A stretch of DNA of 64,000 nucleotides from Phenylobacterium sp. (GCF_030646615.1 NZ_JAUSLG010000038.1:1-64000); one strand, 5' to 3'. Counted from the first letter of the stretch, positions 17,734 through 26,052 are shown. A program made the numbers and translations. Notes: generated from the letters alone by a model not told the origin.

Positions 17734-19758
17734 TCAGCGTTCCGGCGGCGGAAGCGGGGGCGGCGGCAGGGCCGTGACGGGTTCGGCCTGCATGTAATCG
17801 CGAACCAGGGCGTCGAGATTGCTCAGGCCGTCGGGGCTGCGGGCCAGCTCCCGGTCGCGGATATAGGCGTAGCGCGGCCCGGTCAGGGCCTGGGCGTCGG
17901 CGGCGCTTTCGATGATCGTCGGACGGATGAAGACCATCAGATTGCGCTGCACGTTCTGGCGCGAGGTCGCCTTGAACAGATTGCCCACCACAGGGATGTC
18001 GCCCAGGAACGGCGTGCGCTCGACGGTGGTCCGCTCATTGCGGTCCAGCAGGCCGCCCAGGACGACGATGGCGCCGTCGTCCACCGCCACGGTGGTTTCG
18101 ATGGAGCGCTTGTCGAGGATCAGCTCGTTATAGTCCTCGCTCACCGGTCCGGCGATGCTGGACACCTCCTGGCGCAGGAAGAGGGTGATGGCCCCGCCGG
18201 CGTTGATCTGCGGCTTCACGTCCAGCTGGATGCCCACATCCTGCCGCTGGACGGTCCGGAAGGGGTTGCTGTTGGAGTCCCCCAGCACCTCGCCGGTGGT
18301 GATCGGGATTTCCTGGCCCACCAGGATGGTGGCCTCCTGGTTGTCCAGGGTCATCACCGAGGGGGTCGAGAGCAGGTTCGAGGTGGTGTCGTTCTTCACC
18401 GCATTGATGATGAAGCCGAACAGGGCGTCGCCGCTGCGCCCGTAGCCGCCGGTGATCATGCCGCGGGCGCCCAGCAGGGAGTCCATGGCGGTCTGGCGAA
18501 GGGCGGCCAGGGCGGCGGAATCCTCAGGCAGGTTCGCCTCGCCGGCCGCGGCCCCGGCCAGGGCCAGGAGGTTCGGCGCGGCGTTGGAATAGTTGGTGGC
18601 CGAGAACGGAATGCTGGAGCCGTTGATCCCGGCCAGGGCGAACTGGACGCCCAACTGCTGGGCGGCGTTGTCGGAGAGCTCCACCACCACGGCCTCCACC
18701 AGCACCTGGCGGCGGCGGGTGTCGAGCTGACGGATCACCTCGCCCAGCACCCGCTGAGTGTCGGGGTCGGCGGCGATGACGATGGCGTTGGCGCCGGGAT
18801 AGCGGGCGATATTGGCCCGGCGACCGCCTCCGCCCGCCGTCGCGGTCTGGTCGCCAGCGGCGGCCGTCGAGGTGGCCGCGGCCTCGTCGTTTCCGCCCCG
18901 GGTCTGGGTCTGGCCGACCAGTTGCTGCAGCACGGGCACGAGTTGCTCGGCGTCGGCGTGCTGCAGGTTGATGACCCGCACGTCGCCGCTGGTCTCAGCC
19001 CGGCTGTCGAGGTCGCGCACCAGGTCCAGAAGCGGTCGGACGGCCTCGGGCTCGCCCCGCAGGATCAGGGAATTGCTGCTTTCCACCACCACGAGCGACA
19101 CGATGCCGTTGCGGGCGCCGGGATCGGCGCCGGGGGGGTTCAGCACCTGGTTGACCACGCTGGCGATCTCCCGGGCCGAGCTGGAACGCAGGGTGACAGT
19201 TTCGGTGAGCGTGCGGTCCTGGTCCACCTGACCCAGCAGGCTGCGGATCCGGGCCAGGTTGTCGGCATAGTCGGCGACCACCAGCAGGTTGCCCCGCGGG
19301 CTCGGCATGATCACGCCCTGGCGGCCGATCAGCGGCTTCAGCGTTTCGGCGGCCGAGACGGCGTCGATGTTCCGCAGCCGGAAGACCTGGGTGGAGAAGC
19401 CATAGCCGCCCCCGCCGCTGAGGCTGGAGGGCTGGGCCGCCGCGCCCTCTTCCGGCGTGATGCGATAGACGCCCGCGCCGGCCGGTACGGCCACCAGGCC
19501 GTTGGCGCGCAGGGTCGAGAGCATCACCTCGAACAGCTCGTTGCGCGACAGGGGCTCATTGCTGCTGATGCTGACCTTCCCCTGGACCCGCGGGTCGATG
19601 ACGAAGGTCTGGCCGGTGGCCCGGGCGACATCCTGGATGAAGACGCGGATATCGGCGTCCTGCAGGTTCAGGGTCTGCTGCTGGGCGTAGGCGGCTGGCG
19701 CCGGCCCGAGGCCCGCGCCGGCGGCCATAAGGATGACGAGGGCGATCAGTCTCTTCAC
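17734..19758 (-). CDS. gspD: Type II secretion secretin GspD
   Basis: A 674-residue outer-membrane secretin with a Sec signal peptide (cleaved near AYA, residue 25). The N0 domain starts at LNLQDADIRVFIQDVARATG, then the N1-N3 ring domains follow. Between them is a low-complexity Gly/Ala/Thr insert around residues 285-310. The C-terminal secretin domain carries STPSVMTLDNQEATILVGQE-type and VPFLGDIPVVGNLF-like motifs (here TPFLGDIPVVGNLFK). No GspS pilotin gene was seen nearby. It overlaps gspC by 4 bases. Confidence 0.96.
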   Translation of the reverse strand: MKRLIALVILMAAGAGLGPAPAAYAQQQTLNLQDADIRVFIQDVARATGQTFVIDPRVQGKVSISSNEPLSRNELFEVMLSTLRANGLVAVPAGAGVYRITPEEGAAAQPSSLSGGGGYGFSTQVFRLRNIDAVSAAETLKPLIGRQGVIMPSPRGNLLVVADYADNLARIRSLLGQVDQDRTLTETVTLRSSSAREIASVVNQVLNPPGADPGARNGIVSLVVVESSNSLILRGEPEAVRPLLDLVRDLDSRAETSGDVRVINLQHADAEQLVPVLQQLVGQTQTRGGNDEAAATSTAAAGDQTATAGGGGRRANIARYPGANAIVIAADPDTQRVLGEVIRQLDTRRRQVLVEAVVVELSDNAAQQLGVQFALAGINGSSIPFSATNYSNAAPNLLALAGAAAGEANLPEDSAALAALRQTAMDSLLGARGMITGGYGRSGDALFGFIINAVKNDTTSNLLSTPSVMTLDNQEATILVGQEIPITTGEVLGDSNSNPFRTVQRQDVGIQLDVKPQINAGGAITLFLRQEVSSIAGPVSEDYNELILDKRSIETTVAVDDGAIVVLGGLLDRNERTTVERTPFLGDIPVVGNLFKATSRQNVQRNLMVFIRPTIIESAADAQALTGPRYAYIRDRELARSPDGLSNLDALVRDYMQAEPVTALPPPPLPPPER

Positions 19759-20558
19759 GGGGCAGACATCCGCAGTCGGGTGTTCATGACCTGGCCGCCA
19801 CGCTCGTAGCTGACGTCCACATGGGTGGCGGTGGCGAGGATCTGGGGCAGTTCGCTCATGCGCTCGCCATTGAGCTCCGAGCCGTCGATGGTGAGCAGGA
19901 CGTCGCCGGGCTGCAGACCCGCCTGGGCGAGAATGGCGGCCCCCTGGGCGCCGCGGGGCGTCACCGTATAGCCGGCCGACCGACCCTCGCGCATCCGCGG
20001 CGCCAGGGCCAGGGCCGCCATGAGCTGGGCGCCGCTATAGCCTGGGGCGGCCTCGGAAGCCTGGGCCGTCGTCGCCGCGGTCGGCGGCGGCGCATAGGCG
20101 GACCCGCCGGGCGTCGGAAAGCCGATCCGGCGGCGGTTGGCGCCCTGGCGCACCACCACATGGTCGTCGGCCACCTCGACCAGGGTGATCCCGTCAGGAC
20201 CCTGCTCGCCGATGAAATAGAGGGTCTGGGCGCCGCCGGGGGGCCCAAGAATGGCCGAGGCGCTCGCCCCGCCCGTGCGCACCCCATAGAGCTGGAGGTC
20301 CGAACCCGTCGTCACCGGGGCGTCGGACGGGCCGCCGAGGCGGAAGAAGGGGTCGAACCGGGCCAGGATTTCGGTCTGGGCCGAGGCGCCCGCCCCGCTC
20401 GTCGGCGCGACCCCGAGGGGGCCAGAGGGCGGAGCGACGACGATCCAGACCAGCCGCGCAGCCTGCACGGCGAGCAGGAGAACCAGGGCGATCTCCACCA
20501 GCCCCAGGATGGTGCGGGGCTGCAGGGCGACGCCGTGACGAACGGCGGCTAGGTTCAC
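19755..20558 (-). CDS. gspC: Type II secretion protein GspC
   Basis: A 267-residue bitopic protein with a membrane helix at about residues 18-40, a homology region (about residues 80-150) that contacts GspD, and a C-terminal PDZ domain (ILAQAGLQPGDVLLTIDGSEL). It links the inner-membrane platform to the secretin. It is the first gene of the gspC-N operon. The start is GTG at 20556-20558 with GGAG eight bases upstream. A strong Pho box lies 79 bases before the start codon. Confidence 0.93.
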   Translation of the reverse strand: MNLAAVRHGVALQPRTILGLVEIALVLLLAVQAARLVWIVVAPPSGPLGVAPTSGAGASAQTEILARFDPFFRLGGPSDAPVTTGSDLQLYGVRTGGASASAILGPPGGAQTLYFIGEQGPDGITLVEVADDHVVVRQGANRRRIGFPTPGGSAYAPPPTAATTAQASEAAPGYSGAQLMAALALAPRMREGRSAGYTVTPRGAQGAAILAQAGLQPGDVLLTIDGSELNGERMSELPQILATATHVDVSYERGGQVMNTRLRMSAP

Positions 20559-20637
20559 AGGAGGATCTCCGAAGTCCCTGGGATGGTGGGCTGGGCCGGC
20601 GGCCGCATGCCCGTCGGGGCCTTCATGTAAACTTTCG

Positions 20638-20655
20638 ATGACAGGTCCGTGACAG
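20638..20655 (-). promoter_or_regulatory. Strong Pho box upstream of gspC operon
   Basis: Read on the minus strand the sequence is CTGTCACGGACCTGTCAT, two 7-mers with exactly 4 bases between them. The first matches the PhoB repeat CTGTCAT at 6 of 7 positions and the second at 7 of 7. It points toward gspC. A TTTACAT stretch about 7 bases downstream is a possible but imperfect -10 element. The match predicts phosphate-starvation control of the whole secretion operon. Confidence 0.7.
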
Positions 20656-20698
20656 CGCCGGGATTTGATGACGCTTTGCCGCAGGCCCTGTTCGATCA

Positions 20699-20727
20699 GG
20701 CGAAGGCGGCCGCCGGCCGCCTTCGCC
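20699..20727 (-). terminator. 13-bp hairpin after the TonB receptor gene
   Basis: GGCGAAGGCGGCC (20699-20711) pairs perfectly with 20715-20727 around a 3-base loop, starting a few bases after the receptor stop. There is no T-run on either side. It is immediately followed by a smaller CCTG/CAGG stem. It likely ends or stabilises the receptor transcript ahead of the separate gspC promoter. Confidence 0.5.
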
Positions 20728-20733
20728 CTGTCG

Positions 20734-23319
20734 TCAGAAGCGGGTCGACAGGCTGATGGTGTAGCTGCGACCGAGCTCGTAGTTGTTGAGGATCACCTTG
20801 TCGCCGCCCTGGGTCTGGAATTCATCGAACTCCTCGCCGAGCAGGTTGCGGGCTTCAAGGCCCAGGGTGAATTCCGGCCCCCAGATCTGGAACTTCTGGC
20901 GGAAGTTGAAGTCCAGGGTGACGCCGGGCTCCTGCAGGAAGTCCGCCGCGCCGGCCCCGCCGCGGGCGGTGGTCCGCTCGCTGGCGTAGTTGGCGAGGAT
21001 GGTCGCCTGGGTGGCGCCGTCCAGGCTTTCGAAGCCGAACTGGATGTTGGCGATGTGCTCCGACGTGCCCTGCAGGCGGCTGCCGTCGATCACGAAGTTC
21101 TCCGCGGGAGCCGGTTGGCCAAGACCCGTGAGCGGGAAGACCAGATCGCCCTCATCCACCTGCACCTCAGCCTTGGTCCAGGTGTAGTTGGCGCCGATCA
21201 GCCAGCGCTTGTCGTCCACCCAGTTCATGCCGAACTGGGGTTCGAAGAACTTCTTGAACTCGGCCTCGACCCCGTAGAGCACGGCCTTGGGGGCGTTCAG
21301 GAAGGTCTGCTGCAGGCCACCGCCGGTCTCGTTGACGATCGACTCGATCGGCTTGTCGATATCCTTGTAGAAGGCGCCGATGGTGGCGAACTGGCCCCGC
21401 TCGAAGTAGCGCTCGTAGCGGATGTCCAGGTTCAGCAGCTCGCTGTCGATCAGGTACGGATTGCCGATGAAGGTGCGGTCCGATTCCGGGTCGAGATAGA
21501 GCTGCGGCGCCTGCTCGCGGAACTGCGGGCGGGCGATGGTCTTGGACGCGCCGAACCGGAGCTGCTGGTCCTCGGCGAAGTTCCAGGTGACCGTGGCGGC
21601 GGGCAGGACATAGTCGTTGTTCAGCTCCACGCCGAGGGGCTGGTTCGTCGAGAAGAGATCCAGCGCGCGGACGAACTGTTCGCCCTCCTCGTAGCGCACG
21701 CCAAGGCTGGCGCGCACGGCGGGAAGGATCTCCCCTTCAGCCTGAAGGTAGACCGCGTTGGTGGTCAGCTTGGCCTCGTAGGCGGCCGCCCCTTCCGAAC
21801 CCGTCACTTCCCGGAGGAAGAGGCCATTGGGGCCGATGTTGTAGTCCGAATAGAGGAAGTCGACCCGCTGCTGCTGGAAGGCCAGTGACGGGGTTTGGTC
21901 CATGGTGAACCGGAACACGCGAGTCACGGAGTCGCGCTCGTTTTCGTAGAAGGCGTAGCCGCCCGACAGCGTCAGATCGACGATCAGCGGATTGTCGAGG
22001 CGATAGCGAACATCGACGCCGGCCCCGTAGGTGGTATCTTCCAGCTCGCTGAACCGGATGAAATTCGCGTCCGATTGGGGGTTATGGTAGAAGGTGTCGG
22101 CGATCCGCCGGTAGCGGGTCTGCGTCTCGTAAGGCGCATCGCGACGGGTCTGGGCGTAGGACCCGCGCCAGTCGATCTCCAGATCCCCGAAGGTGTGCGC
22201 CCCGGTCAGCTGGCTGTTGAACAGCTCGCGCTCGTACCAGGCGGTGTAGTCGTCGCGGATGAAGTTGCTGGAAAGCGTGCTTTCGCCCTCAACCGAGCGG
22301 GCTTCCTTGGTGACGTTGCGGACGTAGAAGTTGGTCCACTGGAACTTGTGGTCGTCGAGATCGAGGGCGACGCTGCCCAGGCCGTGCCACTCGACGTCCA
22401 TCTCGGTGGAGTTGGAGATCAGGTCCTCAGTGATCGACAGACCGCCCAGGCTGACGACGCCAGCCTGCTGGACCGCGCGCCTGGTCTCCCAGCTGCGGTC
22501 GTAGCCGCCGACCGCGATGACGCCCAGCGAACCCCAGTCATAGTTCCAGCGCGAGCCCGCCGAGATTCCGAAGCTGCCATTGATCGGCACGTCGTTGGTG
22601 GACTGGAGCAGGCGGACATTGGCGTTCTGGAAGCTGCGCCCCATGGTCGCCAGGGTCGCGGCGTCGAAGTTGCTCTGGTCGATGCGCTTGCCCGTGGCGA
22701 TGCCGGCGGCGATGGCGGCCGGAACATCGCGGGTGCCGTCGTCGAAGCCGGTGAGATCGGACTCGCCGCCGAAATAGGTCAGGCCCTGCTTGAGGGACGT
22801 CTCATCATTGGCGCCGAGGCTGAAGCTGAGCGCCAGGAAGGGCTCGTCCGGCACGCCGACGGTGCGCAGGTCGATGACGCCGCCGCCGAACTCGCCCGGA
22901 TAGTTGGCCGAATAGGTCTTCTGGACGTTCACGCTGGCCAGGATGCCGCTGGGGAACAGATCCAGGGGCACGACCCGCTGTAGCGGCTCGGGGCTTGGCA
23001 GCGGCGACCCGTTGAGCAGCGCCGAGGAGTAGCGCTCGCCGAGGCCACGGACATAGACGAAGCGGCCGCCGACCACGCTGAGGCCGGTCAGGCGGGTCAG
23101 GGCTTCGGCCGCGGTGCCGTCGCCCTGGCGGACCAGATCGTCGGCGGTGACGATGGAGGCGACCTCGGCCGTCTCGCGCATCACTTCGGGGATGTAGCGG
23201 CCGCGGACAACCAGTTCCTGAACCTCAGCCCCGTCAGAGGCCTGGGCGGAGACCACCGCCGGCGCCATCAGCGCTGTGGTGCAGAGAAGGAGGCCCGTGA
23301 GGGGGCGGAGCATATTCAT
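20734..23319 (-). CDS. TonB-dependent outer-membrane receptor
   Basis: An 861-residue outer-membrane transporter. It has a Sec signal peptide (MNMLRPLTGLLLCTTALM, cleaved near SAQA), then a plug domain from about residue 35 (RETAEVASIVTADDL, RFVYVRGLGERYSSALLNGS) and a large 22-strand-type barrel ending in the aromatic signature YTISLSTRF. The ligand is unknown. I chose the start at 23319 (ATGAATATG) rather than the open frame up to 23535 because it gives a proper signal peptide. It follows the ElpS-like lipoprotein gene on the same strand with a terminator-like hairpin between, and precedes the secretion operon, so phosphate-related uptake is a reasonable guess. Confidence 0.92.
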   Translation of the reverse strand: MNMLRPLTGLLLCTTALMAPAVVSAQASDGAEVQELVVRGRYIPEVMRETAEVASIVTADDLVRQGDGTAAEALTRLTGLSVVGGRFVYVRGLGERYSSALLNGSPLPSPEPLQRVVPLDLFPSGILASVNVQKTYSANYPGEFGGGVIDLRTVGVPDEPFLALSFSLGANDETSLKQGLTYFGGESDLTGFDDGTRDVPAAIAAGIATGKRIDQSNFDAATLATMGRSFQNANVRLLQSTNDVPINGSFGISAGSRWNYDWGSLGVIAVGGYDRSWETRRAVQQAGVVSLGGLSITEDLISNSTEMDVEWHGLGSVALDLDDHKFQWTNFYVRNVTKEARSVEGESTLSSNFIRDDYTAWYERELFNSQLTGAHTFGDLEIDWRGSYAQTRRDAPYETQTRYRRIADTFYHNPQSDANFIRFSELEDTTYGAGVDVRYRLDNPLIVDLTLSGGYAFYENERDSVTRVFRFTMDQTPSLAFQQQRVDFLYSDYNIGPNGLFLREVTGSEGAAAYEAKLTTNAVYLQAEGEILPAVRASLGVRYEEGEQFVRALDLFSTNQPLGVELNNDYVLPAATVTWNFAEDQQLRFGASKTIARPQFREQAPQLYLDPESDRTFIGNPYLIDSELLNLDIRYERYFERGQFATIGAFYKDIDKPIESIVNETGGGLQQTFLNAPKAVLYGVEAEFKKFFEPQFGMNWVDDKRWLIGANYTWTKAEVQVDEGDLVFPLTGLGQPAPAENFVIDGSRLQGTSEHIANIQFGFESLDGATQATILANYASERTTARGGAGAADFLQEPGVTLDFNFRQKFQIWGPEFTLGLEARNLLGEEFDEFQTQGGDKVILNNYELGRSYTISLSTRF

Positions 23320-23350
23320 GGAAGGTCGCCTTGATTGTCGACGGACGCGA

Positions 23351-23380
23351 AGAGAAAGGGGGCGGCCCGAAGGCCGCCCC
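23351..23380 (-). terminator. Terminator or attenuator between lipoprotein and TonB receptor genes
   Basis: On the minus strand a 9-bp GGGGCGGCC stem closes on a TTCG tetraloop and is followed by CTTTCTCT. This is an intrinsic-terminator layout located directly after the lipoprotein stop and 30 bases before the receptor start. It could let the surface lipoprotein be made in large excess over the receptor from one promoter. Confidence 0.65.
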
Positions 23381-23392
23381 GTTCCGGCTCGA

Positions 23393-24871
23393 TCAGCAGT
23401 TGCTTCCGCTGGCCAGACCGCAGGTCCAGCCCTGCCACCAGGTGTCGCTCGCATTGCGAACGGCGCCGACATAGTTGGTGGTGTCGAAGAAGGCGTAGAT
23501 CGTCTTCGGATCGGTGGCCGTCGCGGCGGTTTCATTGGCGCCGTTGACGAAGCCGTTCAGGGTCGAGGTGTGGTTGGCGTTGTTGTTCGTGCCGGCGGCG
23601 AAGAGGGCCTGGGTCGCCGGGCCGTCGACGTCGCTGTCGGCGCGGAAGGCCGTGGCGCACGAGAAGAGCACCGAGTCCCAACGGGGTGCCGCCGCGACGG
23701 TGGAGGGGGTGTCCACATCCAGGCAGGCGGTGGCCGGATTGGCCGACACGTGGATGCCGTTCACGAAGCGACCGCCGGTGCCGGTGTTCAGCAGCTGGAT
23801 GTCGCCCGCGCCGGTGCGGCCCGAGCCGATGACAGTGTAGTTGGCGAACTTGGGCTGGGAGTTGTAGGCCGCCTGAACGCCGACCGAGCTCTGTTCGAAG
23901 CCGCGGTCGCCGCCATTGGCCCGCTGACGAACGATCAGATACTGGATGCCGCCGCGCCAGCCTTCATCGGTGTCGACGCTGTCGTCGTCGGCGCCGGTGA
24001 TGACGATGTACTTGCCGTTCACAGTGCCGCCGAAGAACTCCATGCCGTCGTCGGAGCCGTTGTGAACCTGGACATATTCCAGGGTCGTGCCGGCGCCCAC
24101 GCCGTTGAAGGTGATGCCGTTCAGCTCGCGGTTCGGCTGGATTTCGAAGCCGGCGTAACGGACCTGGACGTAGCGAAGACGGCCGGAATTGTCGTTGGGG
24201 CTATTGCCGCCATAGAGGGCGACGCCGCCTTCGAAGGTGGCGACGCAGTTGATGTTCGGCGGCGTCGTGCCGGCCGGGCAGGAGGCGATCGGCGCGCGGC
24301 CGGAGATCACCAGGCCGCCCCACTGGCCGATGGAGTCGGCGCCGGTCGTGCCTTCGATGTTCTGACGACTGGTGAGGATGATCGGGTTGGTCGAGGTGCC
24401 TTCGGCGAAGATCTGCGAGCCACGCTGGACGTTGATGTAGTCGAGGCCCGCCGAACCGAAGACGCGCACGCCGGGCTCGATGGTCAGGATGCCCTGCTGG
24501 GCGCCGGCCACCGGGTTGGCCGGATCGGCGCCGCGGTCATCGCCCACATCAGTGCGGCCGCCGATCGAATAGATGGTGCCGGCGCGGGCCGGGACGACCA
24601 GGTTGCCGGTGATCTTGGAAGGCAGCTGGCAGTTGCGCAGGGTGCCGTTCAGGATGACGCCGACATTGGTGAAGCCGGTCGGGCAATCGGCGGCGGCCTG
24701 GCCCGTGCCGGGATCGGTCGGGTTCGTCGGCGTGGTGGGGGTGGTCGGGTTCGGAGGGAAGGCGCCTTCGCCCGGCGAGGCGACATTGTCGGCGCCGCCG
24801 CCGCAGGCGGCCAGGGCCATGGCGCTGATCGACACGATCAGCAGGTTTCTGAGGGTGGTGGTGCCGGTCAT
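23393..24871 (-). CDS. Secreted surface lipoprotein, ElpS-like
   Basis: A 492-residue lipoprotein: signal MTGTTTLRNLLIVSISAMAL with lipobox AACG. A Pro/Thr-rich linker (repeats of PTTP, PTNP, PTDP, about residues 40-55) follows. Then comes a Gly/Asn-rich domain with repeated short strands (GQWGGLVISGRAP, YVQVRYAGFEI, EYVQVHNGSDDGMEFFGGTV) suggesting a beta-helix. It ends in a small Trp/Cys-rich tail. In Caulobacter crescentus a phosphate-starvation lipoprotein, ElpS, is exported by the type II system encoded beside it. Position, lipobox and Pho boxes here match that arrangement, but homology to ElpS could not be tested. GGAG seven bases upstream supports the start. Confidence 0.65.
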   Translation of the reverse strand: MTGTTTLRNLLIVSISAMALAACGGGADNVASPGEGAFPPNPTTPTTPTNPTDPGTGQAAADCPTGFTNVGVILNGTLRNCQLPSKITGNLVVPARAGTIYSIGGRTDVGDDRGADPANPVAGAQQGILTIEPGVRVFGSAGLDYINVQRGSQIFAEGTSTNPIILTSRQNIEGTTGADSIGQWGGLVISGRAPIASCPAGTTPPNINCVATFEGGVALYGGNSPNDNSGRLRYVQVRYAGFEIQPNRELNGITFNGVGAGTTLEYVQVHNGSDDGMEFFGGTVNGKYIVITGADDDSVDTDEGWRGGIQYLIVRQRANGGDRGFEQSSVGVQAAYNSQPKFANYTVIGSGRTGAGDIQLLNTGTGGRFVNGIHVSANPATACLDVDTPSTVAAAPRWDSVLFSCATAFRADSDVDGPATQALFAAGTNNNANHTSTLNGFVNGANETAATATDPKTIYAFFDTTNYVGAVRNASDTWWQGWTCGLASGSNC

Positions 24872-24978
24872 CTTTATCTCCGCCGTGGCGATGAATTGCG
24901 CGCAGGCGCCGGCTTTCCCCAGATCCCATCTTGAGACCTGAACGCCCGCTTGCCCGACCGCCGTTCTAGGTAGGCTGC

Positions 24979-25007
24979 GTGACAGGTCGCGAACGGATGT
25001 GTGACAG
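24979..25007 (-). promoter_or_regulatory. Tandem Pho box (three 11-bp-spaced repeats) upstream of the lipoprotein gene
   Basis: On the minus strand, CTGTCAC occurs at 25007-25001 and again at 24985-24979. A degenerate third unit, CCGTTCG, lies exactly midway at 24996-24990, so the units repeat every 11 bases as in PhoB-bound promoters. Ten bases downstream of the last repeat is TAGAAC, matching 4 of 6 positions of TATAAT. The lipoprotein start is about 90 bases further on. Confidence 0.65.
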
Positions 25008-25140
25008 TTCTGTGCAGCCGACGGCCTGCGACATCTCGGCCACGGCCTGGGTCAAGACGTTGTTTCTGCTAACGAAAATAGCGCCAAAGGCGTCGGTGAT
25101 CGCCGATTCAAGCGTGTCGAAATCTGGGCCGTCCGCAGGG

Positions 25141-25171
25141 GAAAACGAGATTTGTCGCGCCGGGCGCGACA
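25141..25171 (-). terminator. Intrinsic terminator of the K+ channel gene
   Basis: TGTCGCGC (25153-25160) pairs with GCGCGACA (25164-25171) over a 3-base loop, 3 bases past the channel stop. On the minus strand it is followed by AAATCTCGTTTTC, giving a partial T-tail. Confidence 0.6.
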
Positions 25172-25174
25172 GGC

Positions 25175-25978
25175 TCAGTCCTCGTTGGGGATGTTCAGGA
25201 GCGCGCCGCAGGCCTTGCAGTGAACCGCATCAGGGTCATGCCGCATCAGGCCGCAGACCTGGCAGGTGTGGCGCACCTTGTAGGGCTTGAACAGGGCCTG
25301 GGCGAACCGCACGAACAGGGTGATCCCCGAGATCATGATGACGATGGAGACCAGCCGCCCGGTGATTCCCGGCAGGATGATGTCGCCATAACCCGTGGTC
25401 GTGAGCGACGTGACGGTGAAATAGAGGGCGTCGATATAGCCGCTGACCCCGCCCTCATCGCCCACATAGATGGTGTAGACGAAGCCGGTGGCGACGAAGA
25501 CGAACGTCACCAGGGTGGCGGCCGCCCGGATGACGTCCTCCCAGCGCGTGTCATCGAACCGATGGCCGACGGTCTCCCAGAAGAAGTCGCTGTGAAACAG
25601 GGTCCAGATGCGCAGCACGCGCAGGAAGGCCAGGTTGATCAGTACGGTGGGGAACAGCAGCGTCAGCAGGACAAAGAGGTCGATCATTACGATCGGCCGC
25701 CGGATCCAGGACTTCAGGCTACGCCAGGCCAGGGCCCGGGCGGTCATGTCGACGGCCAGGATCGCCGCCACCGTCAGATCCAGGGGCAGGAAGGCCCGGG
25801 ACTCCCGCAGGAACGGCGCGGCGATGAAGAAGGCGATCAGCGCCAGGTCCACGCCGATAACCGCCAGCCGGAACCGCACGGCGCCGGGGGACTCGCCGTG
25901 ATAGAGCGCGCGAAGACGGGCGCGCAGCCGCCAAAGCGCGCGCTTACGTTCCGAAGGTTTGGCGTCCGACGGGGTCAA
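25175..25978 (-). CDS. Voltage-gated-type K+ channel with C-terminal zinc ribbon
   Basis: A 267-residue inner-membrane protein of the ion transport family. About six helices lie between residues 38 and 230, with an S4-like segment LRVLRIWTLF (arginines 120 and 123) and the K+ selectivity filter TTTGYGD (residues 193-199). After the last helix the protein ends in a CxxC-x11-CxxC zinc ribbon (Cys239, Cys242, Cys254, Cys257) in place of the usual RCK or cyclic-nucleotide domain. The channel probably sets membrane potential or K+ flux. The ligand or partner of the ribbon is unknown. Confidence 0.88.
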   Translation of the reverse strand: MTPSDAKPSERKRALWRLRARLRALYHGESPGAVRFRLAVIGVDLALIAFFIAAPFLRESRAFLPLDLTVAAILAVDMTARALAWRSLKSWIRRPIVMIDLFVLLTLLFPTVLINLAFLRVLRIWTLFHSDFFWETVGHRFDDTRWEDVIRAAATLVTFVFVATGFVYTIYVGDEGGVSGYIDALYFTVTSLTTTGYGDIILPGITGRLVSIVIMISGITLFVRFAQALFKPYKVRHTCQVCGLMRHDPDAVHCKACGALLNIPNED

Positions 25979-26034
25979 ACGGTCCGCGCGTCTGTGCAGT
26001 TCGTCGCCAAAGCTGTCACCTTTCCCGCCTGGCC

Positions 26035-26052
26035 ATCACAGGTCCGTGAGAC
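26035..26052 (-). promoter_or_regulatory. Weak Pho-box-like site upstream of the K+ channel gene
   Basis: On the minus strand this reads GTCTCACGGACCTGTGAT. It shares an exact 12-mer (ACAGGTCCGTGA on the plus strand) with the gspC Pho box and keeps its 7+4+7 layout, with about 11 of 14 repeat positions matching. It lies 57 bases before the channel start but has no convincing -10 element, so it may be a chance or decayed site. Confidence 0.25.

Larger units (their letters stand above)
24872..25174. other. 303-bp intergenic region between lipoprotein and K+ channel genes
   Basis: No credible gene was found here. Its left part (24872-25010) is the promoter and leader of the ElpS-like gene, with the Pho boxes. 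The middle (25010-25140) is more AT-rich than the flanks and shows no recognisable RNA or ORF. The right end carries the terminator hairpin of the channel gene. Confidence 0.6.

Noticed and set aside
23276..24934. 552-residue plus-strand frame opposite the ElpS-like gene
   Set aside because: Shadow frame of Gly/Val/Asp/Arg repeats; the opposite strand has a ribosome site, lipobox and promoter.
26012..26018. CTGTCAC on the plus strand as a Pho half-site for mscS
   Set aside because: Only a single repeat; the position 11 bases further shows no match, and it is over 200 bases from the mscS start.
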